Below are positions 45,401 through 58,800 of a stretch of DNA of 64,000 nt, one piece after another. Positions within the stretch are counted from its first letter, which is position 1. Every line of letters begins with the position of its first letter. Below the pieces are notes generated by a model. That model was given only the letters and a program-made list of their open reading frames with translations, had not been told where the DNA came from and searched no databases. Source of the stretch: Diphasiastrum complanatum (lineage: Eukaryota; Streptophyta; Lycopodiopsida; Lycopodiales; Lycopodiaceae); assembly GCA_029204225.1 (NCBI GenBank), contig CM055092.1:40316016-40380015 (forward strand), given 5' to 3'. Position numbers and translations under genes: made by a program.

Positions 45401-48400
45401 AAGCGACTACACGAAAAGTTTGCTGTAGCTCGAGCCATTTAAGGAGAACAATCAAGACTATGAGGTGATGGTACCATCGACTTGCGGTCCTTATGCACAA
45501 AAGAAAGTCAAGTGCTCTTGTTGGCAATATGGACATGTAACGGTAAGGTAATCCTTTGACATCAACAAAGGGGATCAATAGGGCATATATTTAGGCAGGC
45601 ACACAGGGCCCAAACTTTCTTCACGTTTTTAATGTACCAAGTTTTATGTTACCAAATTATCTATGTTTTTTATGGTGTTTTCAACTCAATAAGTCTTGTT
45701 TTCATTTTGGCCACAAGCCTCCGACCTAAGGATCACGAGACAAACAATTAAGAGTGGGCCATTGAACTAGTTTGAATGCACTTGTTAATAAGGTGGGCGA
45801 ATCAAGCTTGTGCCTCAGCTTATTTATTGTCCTTGATCAGGACATCATGTATTTCACAAATGGGGAGAATGTTGTTAACCTAGCTTAGGAGTCCCAAAAT
45901 GATAAGACTCACCTTGCACTTACCATGGCCCAACCTTGGTGTTCCAAAGAGAAAGTCCTCGAGCAAGTCTAGAAAAACTTGCTAAGCCTTTCACTTGTAG
46001 ATGAGCTAGCACCCTTTATCTGGTCTGACTATACGTCTGACTTGTGGACGAATGAGTTACTTAGCTATAGGAGTTGAGCTAGCTTTGGAGCTTGAATCTG
46101 GGCCACGATAGCTCCTGGAGCTTGTGGTGTAGGAGCTAATGGTGGTGTCTCTTGAAACGACTTGCAGTACTGGAAATGCACTGCATGGTTTGTGTGAGGG
46201 GAGGCACCAGTTGCTCCAGACACCCATTTGTGCCATTGTGTCATCAATTAATGTTCCTTCACCTTGAGATAACAAAGATGACTTGTTTGGGATGGTTACC
46301 ATTTTGGTTTTGCTTCCATGACATGTCTTACTAGAAAGACCAATCAATACGCTAAGTGCTTAGTGGCAACATGCCCTAGGGCACCTGTGGATGCCTACAA
46401 TACTAATTGGATGAGTTGGTTCATGCTTTGCCTTTAAATTCATGGATATACTTTGCTTTGTTGTTGGTTATCTCATGGACGGATACTTGGTTAGCTTGGG
46501 CTCAGTTGGTCTCCTATATAATGTGATGGATAGTTAGCTTCGTTAACCTTTCAAAGTGGGCATTTGTGCAGACATATATTGGTTGGAATGAGCAGGCTAA
46601 GTACTAAGATGGGCAATTCACTGCATGAAGGAAACGATTAAGAATATGCTTGAACCGTTGAAGAATCGGCATTTCTTGCTGAGTTTTTTTAGCTTTATGG
46701 ATGTGACCTGCACTTACTCCTATGCGTTGATATGAGCAGGGATGCCTTAGATGACAATCCCGACTCCATGAACGATAATACACATGATGGACTTGATGGT
46801 TTGTGGGTGGATGTCATAACATTCAAAAATTGCATACCTTTCTTGTTGTATGTAGGTGCTAGCTTTGACTCAAGATTGCTGAAAACCTCATTCCCATTTA
46901 CATTTAGAAGCATTTTTCTGAATAGAACTTTCACCTTGAAGTTTAGTGTTTTGGCTTTCCATAAATTGAATTGCTATGGGATTTTAAGATTCGAATATCA
47001 AAGGAATCTGTTCTTCAATTAATTTTAAACTGTGACTATAGCCTGCCAATTTTCAATAAATTGATTGCACTGTTGCCACCTCATTTTCCTCTTTGAGCAA
47101 AGATATGGGTTCTATGAGTGATATGGGTAAAGCATAGATATTGCATGTCGATATTTTTCCTGGTTCCCATTATTATTTTTCTTTCAAGTGCTATGTCAAC
47201 TCGTATCAAATAACACCAATTTGAGTTTTCTCATCATCAGAGCTGCAATCCAGTTGATGGACTGAAAAAGGAAAAGCATTCCTCTAGTGAATGGATAGGG
47301 CATAAGGATTTAAGGAGCAAAGCAGTCTATGAACTGGACTGCATAGTGAGATAAGTTAATCACACCTTTTTAGGTATTTAAAAGAATTTTGGAACTTGAA
47401 CATTTGGTTAAGATCATAGTCGCGTTCCGTTCCGGAACTTGACCAAAAAAATTAAAAAAAAAAATGTAGCGATACCAATTTCAACCTGTGTAAACATCAT
47501 CTAAATACCAAGGAGAAAAGCTGTAAACATTGTCGCTCCTCTGATAATGTTAGCACCAAAAAAAACATCTGTTAGCCTAATGTCGCGTAGTTTTTCTGCC
47601 AATGACATTGTCGAACACTCTTAAGTGGTTGTAAACTGAGTTCTGGACACAATCAAGACATTGTTTTGTTCCTGCTGTGGTGTCAAGATCTGTGAGCTAT
47701 GCTTAAAAGGTGCTTCATGATGGTGGCTGGTAGCTCTCAAGAGATTTCAAAACTGTATGAATGGAGTTTCTTAGCATGCTGGTTGTCTACCTTGTTATGT
47801 ACAACCTGGTGTGGTCGTTGTTCCAGACACTTCTGGCACAATCAGAAATATATATTCCAGATATAAAATCGATTGGAGTAGAGACTTTGATAGCTTCTTA
47901 GCCTGCAACAGATATGTTTAAACTTGATTATTTGAAATCCTCCCTTAGATATAACATAATGTTTAAGCTGGTAAGGACTTGGCATATTACAGAGGAACAA
48001 TGAGGAAATACGACTATTGGTCTGTTGGAGAAATGGTTATTGACCTAGAACATCAGAAAAAACTTATGTTTTACTGCAACTTTTTGTACTTTTGTCATTG
48101 GAATGCCATCGAAGATGATCTTCATCATTCAAATATCTCTTATTATCAGGCAAAAGTAACAACAAAATATCTTCAACATTGATGTGAAGAATCTTTTTGG
48201 TGAAATTGAGTATTTGTTTATCATTTTTTAACTACTGTTTTGAAAGGAGAGAGAAGCTTCAAAGCTTGTCTATCTGTTTCATGGTTTTGATATGAGTTCA
48301 TACAGGAGTATATCTTTCTGTTGAAGTTTCTCATAGCTTTGCTTTATACATTGGTATGCCTCTAGATTCTAGAGGTATAGATTTCATATCAAATTTCAAA

Positions 48401-51400
48401 TCATTGAAGTTTTATGTTCCCATGAGAGAGCATGCATAGAGCTAGAAATAATCAGAAATCTATACATGTTACGTGACATATACTTGTCTAGAAATCAAAA
48501 TGAAATTCTGGTGTAAGTGTTTCAGCGATGCATTACCAAGTGTGTAATGAGATAAAAAAGTGAATTAGTTTATTATTGTCTTTGAATTTGATATTTCAAA
48601 AGCCTTAATATTCAGTTGCCATTTATTGACATTTTGGCAGTTTAAGGCATCCTGAGAACATCTGGTTGTGCTTGAAAACACTGATTTGATTTTATGTTCT
48701 GTAAGCCTTTGCATTCAGGCCCTTCCTCATGTTGAAAGTTTGGATCATTCTACATGTTGCTGGCATAAGACAGTTTAAGCAGCTTGTTTACTTTAAGTGC
48801 ACTTGTAATGTTGAGGTGAGTGTCATTGAGGTCGTGTCATTGTCTGTAGAAAGGCACGATGCTGATTGTGATAAGCTTTGTGTAGACCACTTTTGCGGCA
48901 TACACAGCAAGAACATCGTTTGAGAGGCCGCTTATGAGTGGAGTTGCATATGCTCAACGGGTGCTTCACCCAGAGCGTGAAGCTTTTGAAAAAGCGCAGG
49001 GCTGGATCATCAAGAGAATGCACTCAAATGATGTGCAACCTGCTCGTGGGGAATATGCTCCGACAGTTTTGACACAAGAGACTTTGTCCCATCTTGCATC
49101 ATTGGACATGATGTCTGGAGAGGTACTTACTTTCTGCAGCTTATTATTAATTCACAATGTTGATTGAAATGAAACAACTGTCTATCATGGCTGTTTCCAT
49201 GTTCTTTGAATCTTGTGATAAAAATACTTCTTGAATCTCCTAGAAACATTTTAAGTATTGCTATGAGTCCTATAAGAAATCCCTTGAGCACTCGCAGGAG
49301 GATTGCGAAAATATTTTGCGAGCCAGAGCATCTGGAAAGGGAGCTTTGACTGGGCCTTTCAGGCTTCTTGAGTCCAACCATCTAGGTGTTGTTCTTACCT
49401 TTACTGTTTATAAAAGGGATTTATCCTCAGAAGCTACTGAAGAGGAGCGCATCCAAGCCACTGCTGGGTATTTCACAATTCTGACAAATAATGCTCATCT
49501 CCTTTCAATTCAAAATAGAGAACAATTTTTTTCAGTAATAGATCTGAGAAGGTCACATCTATGTGACTTTTGGCCTTGAATCATCAAAATTTTCATTTAT
49601 CAGGTTGTTTGGTTGACATTTTCAATAAAAAGTTGCAGTCACAGTATGGTAACGGTAACATAATTGGTATGCCTCATATTTGTTCAGAAGTTTCTGATAA
49701 ACATGGAGTAATCACTTCTCTCAATTGTATAGGTCTTTGTACTGAATTTTTTATGTGAACTATTAAGTGACATGAGTGTTTTGCTACTCCATAAGGGCTT
49801 TCTTATTTTTGTCCTTGGTATGTTAAAGATGGTAAGTCATAGAGTGGGGAAGAAGCCTGCTTTGTTTATAGTTTTCTACATGTCTATTTCTTGCTACCTC
49901 TTGTTTACAACATGGCAATTAACTATGGTTTTGGTCTCTGTTTGTTCATGTTGTTACTTCTTTGTCAGTGCTGGGTCTCCTGAGGAAATCTGGACTTTTT
50001 CCAAATCCAGTTAGCAGCTCGTGCTTGGGTTGATTAGATCATAAGTAATGCTTGCTGGATATGATTTTGTATTGTAATATTGTTGGTTTGAGATGGATTT
50101 TTTGACTTTTTTGGGTGCATGTATCTAAATGACATCATCGACCTCTCAAACCGGACTTGTGATTTTGGAAGTATTTTGATCTCATGAAGGGATATAAATG
50201 TTTCTTAGACTCTCCCATTGTTCCTGTCATCTGCTCTATCGTCATTTCTGTCATCTGAAGTGCCAAAGGTGTCACATTTATGTCTAAGCTGTAGGTTTAT
50301 TCAAAGAGATGACTGGTGATTTATAACATGCATTTGACTGGTTTCAGAATCTATATAGTGTATTGTCTTTGAATGTTTTTGGTCAACGACATCACTCTGT
50401 GTGTGTGGAAGGCCTCATAAAAGTACAAAGCTTATGTCGTTGTGATTTGTGCCGAATCAAGAGTGTATAGCTTTTTAGTCGAAGTATCTGTGAACAATCA
50501 GGTTAACTCTACATGTAGCACTATAATTTGCGTTGTGGAAAATCTGAATGCATCCATATCGATGATTGTTTGAAATTTTGTAAATTGTGAGTTTAATTAA
50601 GTATGTGGTCTTGCATTCTTTCAGTCAAGTACAAGAGTCCACATACTTCTTATCTTGCTAACACGTCGATCTTTTATCAGATATGTAGGTGGAGCTTTTG
50701 ATTTTGAGTCTCTCGTAGAGAATTTACTGCGGCAGCTTGCCGGAAGTCAAGCTATCATTGTGAACGTATATGATATCACAAATAAGTCAAGACCTCTGGT
50801 CATGTATGGGCCAAATACAACAGATACGAATGAAATTCATGTCAGTAGTTTGGAATTTGGGGACCCAGTTCGGAAACATGAAATGCGCTGCAGGTATATA
50901 TCTTCGAGCTTTTAAGTATTAAAGCATTGCCAAAGTGTGTGACATACTGTACATTTCCATGTGTCAACGCATATGTAGGCATCCATACGTAGGTATGTAT
51001 GAAGAAGGTTAAATATAGAGCATAACATTAGTAAAGTAGACAACAAGCTGATGATCATTGACAACCTCCAATCCAGATCAGTGTGCAATAAAGAATATGC
51101 CAGTATGCAGGCCCGCCTACGAATGAATTGCTCCATAAATTACCTACAAAGAACCCAAAAACATTAGAATTTAGAATCATAAGTCTAGTGTCACTATGAG
51201 TTATTTTACTGATAGTATTTTGGAGGAACATTCGGTTACGCTACCTAGTTAGCCCATGAATATGGCACAGGTCTCAAGAGGGTTTGCACCCTATAGCTAC
51301 ATCCTTGGCCCAATTACTCAAAGCTTATCCACCATCAAACAGGACATCGTTGTGAAAGTGTCATTTGCCATTTCCAAAAGACAAGCGAAGTACAAAGATC

Positions 51401-54400
51401 AACGTGAGAAACTGGATTGACCTTTTCAACGATGGCTTGTGTCAATTCTTCATCTAGATTTTAAAATTCAGTTGTTTTGTCGAAGCAGATCTTCACTGGA
51501 CTTGCAAATTGAATTCATTGCTTCCAATTCTTTAGTTTCCACAAGATATGCAGAAATAGAGTGATTCTCACGAATAGTGTTTCCCACTTCCTTGCAACCA
51601 TAATGAAACTGTTCAATCAAACGAAGAGTTGATCGCAGATAAACCCTCTGTATATCCTCGTCTACCTTTTCTTGAGAACCAACAACATAATTGCTGGATT
51701 GCTTTGCTTGAAGTTCTTGTTGCATTCATTGAATAGGATTATACCATTTTGGTTGTTTCCTCTTGATTTTGAACATGTACTTTTCTTCAAAGTAGTTTCG
51801 CAGACAATTCTGTTCACAATGATTGCTTGTATTTGTCACTTTGCTCTTCCACACTAATGTGGATTTGTACACAACTCTCGTGCAGATTGGCAATGGGGGT
51901 AGAGGTACCAACTCGTTTTCTTTCCATGATTGGAATGATTTCTCCCACTTCTTATTCCTTTTCTTCTCAGCCTCTTCCCTTTGTTGCATCAGCTTTGTAT
52001 ATGAAACAAGAGATGGTTGTGTCTCTATCGATTCATTGTGCTTTGTTCATTCTCTCTTTATGTGTGGCTTTCAAGTTTCTTTCTCCTCTCTTTTCTTTCG
52101 CCCTTCTCTTTTTCTATGCTGCCCTTCTTTCCCTTTCTTATGCTCCTTTCTTCCTTTTATTCTGCTTCTGATGTCGCATCACTGGTATTAATTGTGATGA
52201 TTGATGATGTTCGTGGATCTGTGTCAAGTAAGCAATGTTCTATGGTACCTTTCGAATCGCCTTTTCGAACCGTGTTTGAATTGGGAAAGAATCGGCTTCT
52301 GCAGGTTCGAACCGGCGAATCGGTTTTAGGGTTTTTTCCCCCCCTACCTTACTACCCTTCGATTATGTCAAAAAAAGTGCTTTCTTGGTGTTAATGGGTA
52401 ACATGTAGATTATAATTTCGAATTCGTGATTAATGCGGAACTTCGAACTTTCAACTCCTAAGTCTTGTTACCTAACAATACATGCCACCTGTGATTTAGG
52501 GTTCTTGATCCATCTGTTTCCTGTAGTTTAGCTATGATCTATTTGATATCATCAGTGACATTAGCTAGTAGCTACTTCCATACATGACTAGAAATATAGT
52601 CCTTTGAACCGTTTTTTTTGGCATGGCTAGAAACATAGTCCTTTGGAAAATGCGAAAAAAATGGTTCGAACCCTTTTTTTTTGGCATGACAAATAGACCT
52701 TTGGAAAATGCCAAAAAAACAGTCCGAACCGTTTTCTTTTTCTGGTGCGATTCAGAATCGCGATTCAGAAACGCGTTTCGGGATTTTCCCAAAATCGCAC
52801 AGAATCGGTTTTTTTTTTTTTGACATTTTTTTAGGCAATATGGGTATCAGATGAAAGCTCTGATTGAGAGCATTATGACTGTGTAGTTTGCCGACTGTTT
52901 CGGGTGGGAAACACCAAAAAGTGTGTTTTCACTCAGGGAGTTGGAAGGCCAAATCATGAAGAGGCCTTACCGTCGTTACCATACCTGCTGTTGGGGGGCG
53001 TTGCCCCCCAAACCCCCCACCGGGGGGCTACCGCCCCCTGGACCCCTTGTTTCTCGGGGGGCTACTGCCCCCCGAACCCCCTAGAGCTTCCTGCTATATA
53101 GACACTGTAGATAAAAATGCTACCGCCCCCCCCATAGATAAAAATGGGGTCCAAATGCGCGCCAAGAAGGGCCCAATATTTATGCCCCCAATTGTATGCA
53201 CATTGCACTCACATCTCCAGTGAAACGATTGCAAAAGTGATCATCATCCATACAGTTGATAGCCCAAACTGTAGGATTAACAATTAAAAGAAAACCAGAG
53301 CAAATGACAACCAGATAGCTACTGAAAATAAGATCTGTTTGTGCCTCATCTACTGCACTTTTGGGAGGCAAAACGTTGGTTTGACTATTGATCCCCTATA
53401 AAAATTTCAGCCATAAGCTATTTTTCCGATTTTTTTTTTTTTTGCGATTCTGGGTTCCGAATCGCGATTCGCGAATCGTGGACCCAGCGAATCGCGATTC
53501 GGTGCATCTATGGTTCGAACCAGGTCGACTCGAACCGGCGGTTCGAGTCACGGTTCTTTGAACGAACCGCGGTCCGACACAACTATGCAAGTAAGTTAGG
53601 TATCAACATCACAAGTAAGTTCTGACCCCCCAAAACTGGTTTGTACTCGATGCATGTTCTGAATAAATTGAAATGGTGTAGCATGGTGTGCATGTATCAA
53701 CAAGTATTGATCGATCACGAAGAGTAGATCATTGTTCAAAGCCCCTTAAACGAGAATATGCAATAATAAGGTCTAAGGTTTAACGTCAGTTTTCAATGAC
53801 CACATATAAAGTTGAAGATCAAAAACACATGTTATATTAACAAATAATATTTGATGGTGGCTTGTCAAACTCAATAGTTGATGAGATATATTGCATCATG
53901 ATGAATGAGGCATTGAGTAATATTCTCACCGAAGGATCCTTAATCACTGATTGAGCAATTTCTCACCAAAGGATCTCCCTAATCACTGATACAATTCAAT
54001 GGAAATTGGTTTGACTCAAATCCGAGTATTTCTCACTGAAGGATCTCCCTAATCACTGATACAATTCAATGGAAATTGGTTTGAGTAAAATCCGAGTTTA
54101 AATGACTTGATTACCCTTGTTTTCCACTTTTAGCAGGTGCTATTCAATATCTGGACCTTGATGGGTCTATCTATAGAATTGTCAATGTATTCACACATTT
54201 TTGACCATAGGCAAGTTGCTTGTCATTTTTAAATTACATCAGATAATGTTGGAAACTTCACATTTTAACCCCCTGGGTTCTTCTTGGCAGTACAGAATTG
54301 AGCTAAAAGTGAGTGAGTCACCCCGTCAATGTAATAATCAATCAAATAAAATAAAAAAATCACTCATCTTGAAAGGGATTATAATTTACTTTTGAAAGGT

Positions 54401-54761
54401 TTGGTTCTAACTGGGATTCTTTCAGCTTTGAAATCATCAGAAAACAAACCAAAATAGTGTTATTTTCCCCTGGAGACCAACACTTAAGGTGGTTCATAAA
54501 CTGTATGTGCTCCTTTTGGAATCAAAACCACATTAATACAGCATCAATAAGCATATTTAGGTGAGCTAAGTGACGAGAAGCAGGTACAGTATAGGTCAGG
54601 GGTGAGAATAGAGTGTCTTAGGTATGATTAATTTTAGAAAACAAAAGGTTTGGCTATCCTTTTTGTTTTGAAAGAAGGCTCTAAGCCAACTCAATTTTTT
54701 GAGCATTTTCAATAGGCCTGAGTTTCTACAAAGTGTTTTTTCATGGCTCGAGTTTGAAATT

Positions 54762-54836
<75 letters not shown>

Positions 54837-55785
54837 CCCGTGACCCCCTCTCTTAATGCAAGATGCAAGTCCAATTTATTTATGCGAGCCTGGAGTCTGA
54901 GCACACTATGCGAGTCTCAGTGAATTTTCAAAGGTGTTGCAAATGGAGTCTGATAGAAAGGCGAGTGCCAATTTGTGAGGCTGATGTGAGATCTGGCAAG
55001 TCTGGAAGAATTGTGCTGATTGATAGGGACTTCCAGGAATTTTAGCAAGTGTAGATTTTAGAATAAAGAGGTGAGTCTGTTTCTGGACTTTTATTCCCTG
55101 ACAAGCATGGGTTACAAGTATGCGATCCCGATTAATTCAATGAGAGTCTAATTTTTATCAGTCACGTGATTCTGGGATTACAGACTGCTAGTTTGTTTTT
55201 TTTTGAAGCCTGAATGCGAGCCTGACTATTCAAGGTCTTGGGATGTGAGTCTGAATGCTCGGAGGGAAATGTGAGTCTCACTATATGTTAACAATGAGGG
55301 GCTGAACATACAAGTGCAGTTCAGAAATTAAACTTACTCAATGATAAGTTCTTGTTTATTGCTAATGAAGAATCCTGTTTCACATCATTTTCCTGTTGGT
55401 GATAGGACTGTAGAATGTCTTGTTTTCTTTCCCCTTTATGGATCAATCAAACAGACTATCTCAAAATTGATCAATTAGATGTGCATTTCCACTGCACTTT
55501 GGGTTGGTGTTAGTTGCTGTGGAGGAACAAGTAGCACATATACTGGCATGTGCATGTCAGATGATACACGTGTCACCATGCCCCTTCCTGCAGAACCATT
55601 CTAGTGGTCTTCACAATTGAAAGGCACATTGTTCTTTTTACGTGGGAGCCTTTTCTATTTAGCAATCTAGGGATCTAGCTTTCAAGTATGAGCTCAACTC
55701 CCCCTTGTGTATGTCATTGTTGCTTCATACACTAGGCTCGGGATTGCTGGTATTATGGGACCTTTGTCTCTTCTAGTTGGTAGTA

Positions 55786-55819
<34 letters not shown>

Positions 55820-58800
55820 ATTTCCTAATGCTATTAGATGGTATTCATGGGCTATGCAGTTAACTTAGAGATTATTTGTATGTACTGGCCATCTCTTACT
55901 ACTTTAACATGGCAACATCTGCTTACTTTAGCCATTGTACTTACTTTTTTAAGCCCATGGCTATATGGAAATCATGGTCCACACTATTGCACTCAGCTCT
56001 ATTCAATGCTCTTGCTTACATGAGATTTTTTTATCTCCTATGTTATTCATGGTTACGAATGCTACAAGTTATTCATGGTTATTACAATACCTTCAGTCCC
56101 TATCGCATGACATTTTCCTACACAAACCACTGGTATTGGTTACTTGTCATGTAAATAAATTTTACATACATTCAGTAGTCCGTGTAAAGCTTTATTGGGG
56201 CCCAAAGGGTTCTGTTGGCCTTAATGAATGAAGGTGGATCCCTCTTTAGACCACCCTCCAAAGCTATGATTCAAGAAGTCCTTGAGTTTAGTTATGGGTT
56301 TTGTGATTCGATGCCAATTAATGGATATTGTGATCTGTTGTGAGTTTTGTGGCATCAACTGTTTCTATCCAATTTTCAAAGTTAGTCTGTGTAGTTTGCT
56401 ATGTTTCTTGGATATGGCACATGACATTTGTGGTATCGGAGTATTATATCTGTTTCATATCTATAATCAACAAGAATTTGTTAGATTTCATGGGCATTTT
56501 AATTTCTTACAGTTGATATCTTGGTTTTTCAGATGTTTGTTCTGCCTTTCCTGAAGTAAAGAAATTAATATAGATTGTCTTTTTGTCAGGTTTTATGACC
56601 CACCTTCCATACCGTGGTCGGCAATAACAACATCTTCTGGAATATTAGTGATTGTGCTTCTAGTGGCACACATTCTTTATGCTGCTGTCAATCGCATTGA
56701 GAAAGTTGAGGAAGACTATCGTAAAATGGAAGAGCTGAAGGTTCGTGCAGAATCTGCCGACATTGCTAAGTCTCAGGTGAAGATCTTCTGAAGATTATGA
56801 CCAACTTTATAGTATAGCTTGTTATTCAGATAATATATAAGAATGGTCATGAAAGAATTTTGAGGGAGATTTGATGATACTTTTCAACTAGTTAAGCTTT
56901 GCGTGTTGTTATTCAAAGATTGCACTACTGAAAGGTAGTACTTCTAATTTCAAGCCGTATTGAGCTTCTATATCAGTTTTCCATTACATCTTTGATACCA
57001 TGGCAAGATTAAAGCAAGAATTTACAGAATAATCTGGTTTTGATGGCTGCTTATCTTTTCAGTTTCTGGCGACAGTTTCTCATGAGATCAGGACTCCAAT
57101 GAACGGTGTTTTGGGTATGTTTATGCTGTCAACCATTATATATTTTCTTAATGATTCTATACTAGATGGATAATCATGTTTGGGTTCATTTCTTGTTTAC
57201 ATTTTCCAAAAACGGGCTTAGAACGGTGTTCACCCCTTTCATATGCAAGTTTGTTTGTCCGTTACCTCGGGTTACTGGAAAAAGTGCTGTCACAAGTCTA
57301 AAATATCAGTTTGATAGTTTTAGTACAGTGTAATTGTAACCTCATTCAAATAGCGAAATAAGTTACAATAGCTTTCATTGTTGTAATGGAAGGTATTCAG
57401 AGCTCTGATTTAACTGGTTTTCAATCTAGGTTATTAGAAATGGGAGACCGAGTCTGAGGTTGTGAATAATGCAGGGATGCTACAAATGCTTAAAGATACA
57501 GATTTGAATATGACTCAAAAGGACTATGCCCATACTGCACATGAAAGCGGAAAACAGCTTATAAAGCTTATCAATGAAGTCTTGGATCAAGCCAAGATTG
57601 AGTCAGGGCGCATGGAGCTTGAATCTGTTCCTTTTGATTTGCGAGTTATTCTTGACGATATCCTCTCTCTGTTCTCTGCTGAGATTAAAGATAAGCGCAT
57701 TGAGGTTGGTGTTATTGAGCTTTTACTTCAAAAGAAGGTCATTTTAACCCAAAATTTCTTTGAACTGAGTTTTTGTGACTCACTTCAAAGCTGTTCATGA
57801 TCGTTCAATACATGTAGTTGTTGGGGCTTAAATAGAATATATATTTCTGTGCAAGGGACAGTTGGCTGTATTTGTTTCAAAAAGAGTGCCGGATATCTTG
57901 GTTGGAGATCCTGTTCGGCTTCATCAAATCATTACCAATCTAGTTGGCAATTCGGTCAAGGTAATGATCATTGTATTGGTACTCCATCGTGGGCATTTTG
58001 CATAGATTCTGTTAAGCATTTGGGACAGTTGTTTGATATTTTCCTGTTATTTGCTGTGGGTTAGATTTAATTTGATGAAGCAACAGGGTGCTCTTCTTTT
58101 TATAGATTGCAAAAGATATGGGGCATGTTTTCATTTTCGTCTTGGTGATGTGGCCTGAACTATTCTCAGAATAGCTCAATCAGCTTATTTTTTTATGCAG
58201 TTTACAGAACAGGGCCACATTTTTGTGTGTGTCCATCTGGCTGAAGATGTCGATGCTGTGGGAGTTTTTACTCAAAAAGGTTATGGCTCAGATGACATGG
58301 ACATGCAAAACTTAATTTTAAGTGATACTTTGAGTGGCTCTAAAGCTGTAGATGGAAGGAATAGCTGGAGTACATTCGAGCTTCTGCTGAAGAATGAGGC
58401 ATCCCAAAAGACAACCTTTTCAAGTATAAAGCCTTCTGATCCATCAGAGTGTGTCAATCTTGTTTTTACAGTGGAAGATACAGGTGTGGGCATCCCTCTG
58501 CTAGCACAGGAAAGGGTTTTTACACCTTTCATGCAAGCTGATAGTTCCACATCCCGAAATTATGGTGGCACTGGAATTGGCTTGAGTATAAGCAGATACC
58601 TGGTTGAGTTGATGAAGGGGAAAATGGATTTTGCAAGCCAACCAAATGTTGGAAACCACTTTCTCCTTCAGAGTGCCTGTCAAGAGAGGGGAAGCTAACA
58701 TGTTGGAATTGTCAAAATCTCCACATTTGAAACCTAGACACCCCCAGTTCACCCCATTACCTACAAACTACAGGGGAATGAAGGCTTTGGTATTGGATGG

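Larger units (their letters stand above)
54096..56589. other. Rest of intron 4: no gene
   Basis: No conserved coding is seen. It includes two microsatellites and, at 54880-55300, scattered TGCGAGTCTG/GTGAGTCTG words that may be an old decayed tandem array. Confidence 0.45.

Noticed and set aside
51823-52394. Overlapping Phe/Ser/Leu-rich plus-strand ORFs
   Set aside because: They arise from pyrimidine-rich intron sequence opposite the minus-strand protein-like fragment. No signal peptide or domain beyond low-complexity hydrophobic runs.
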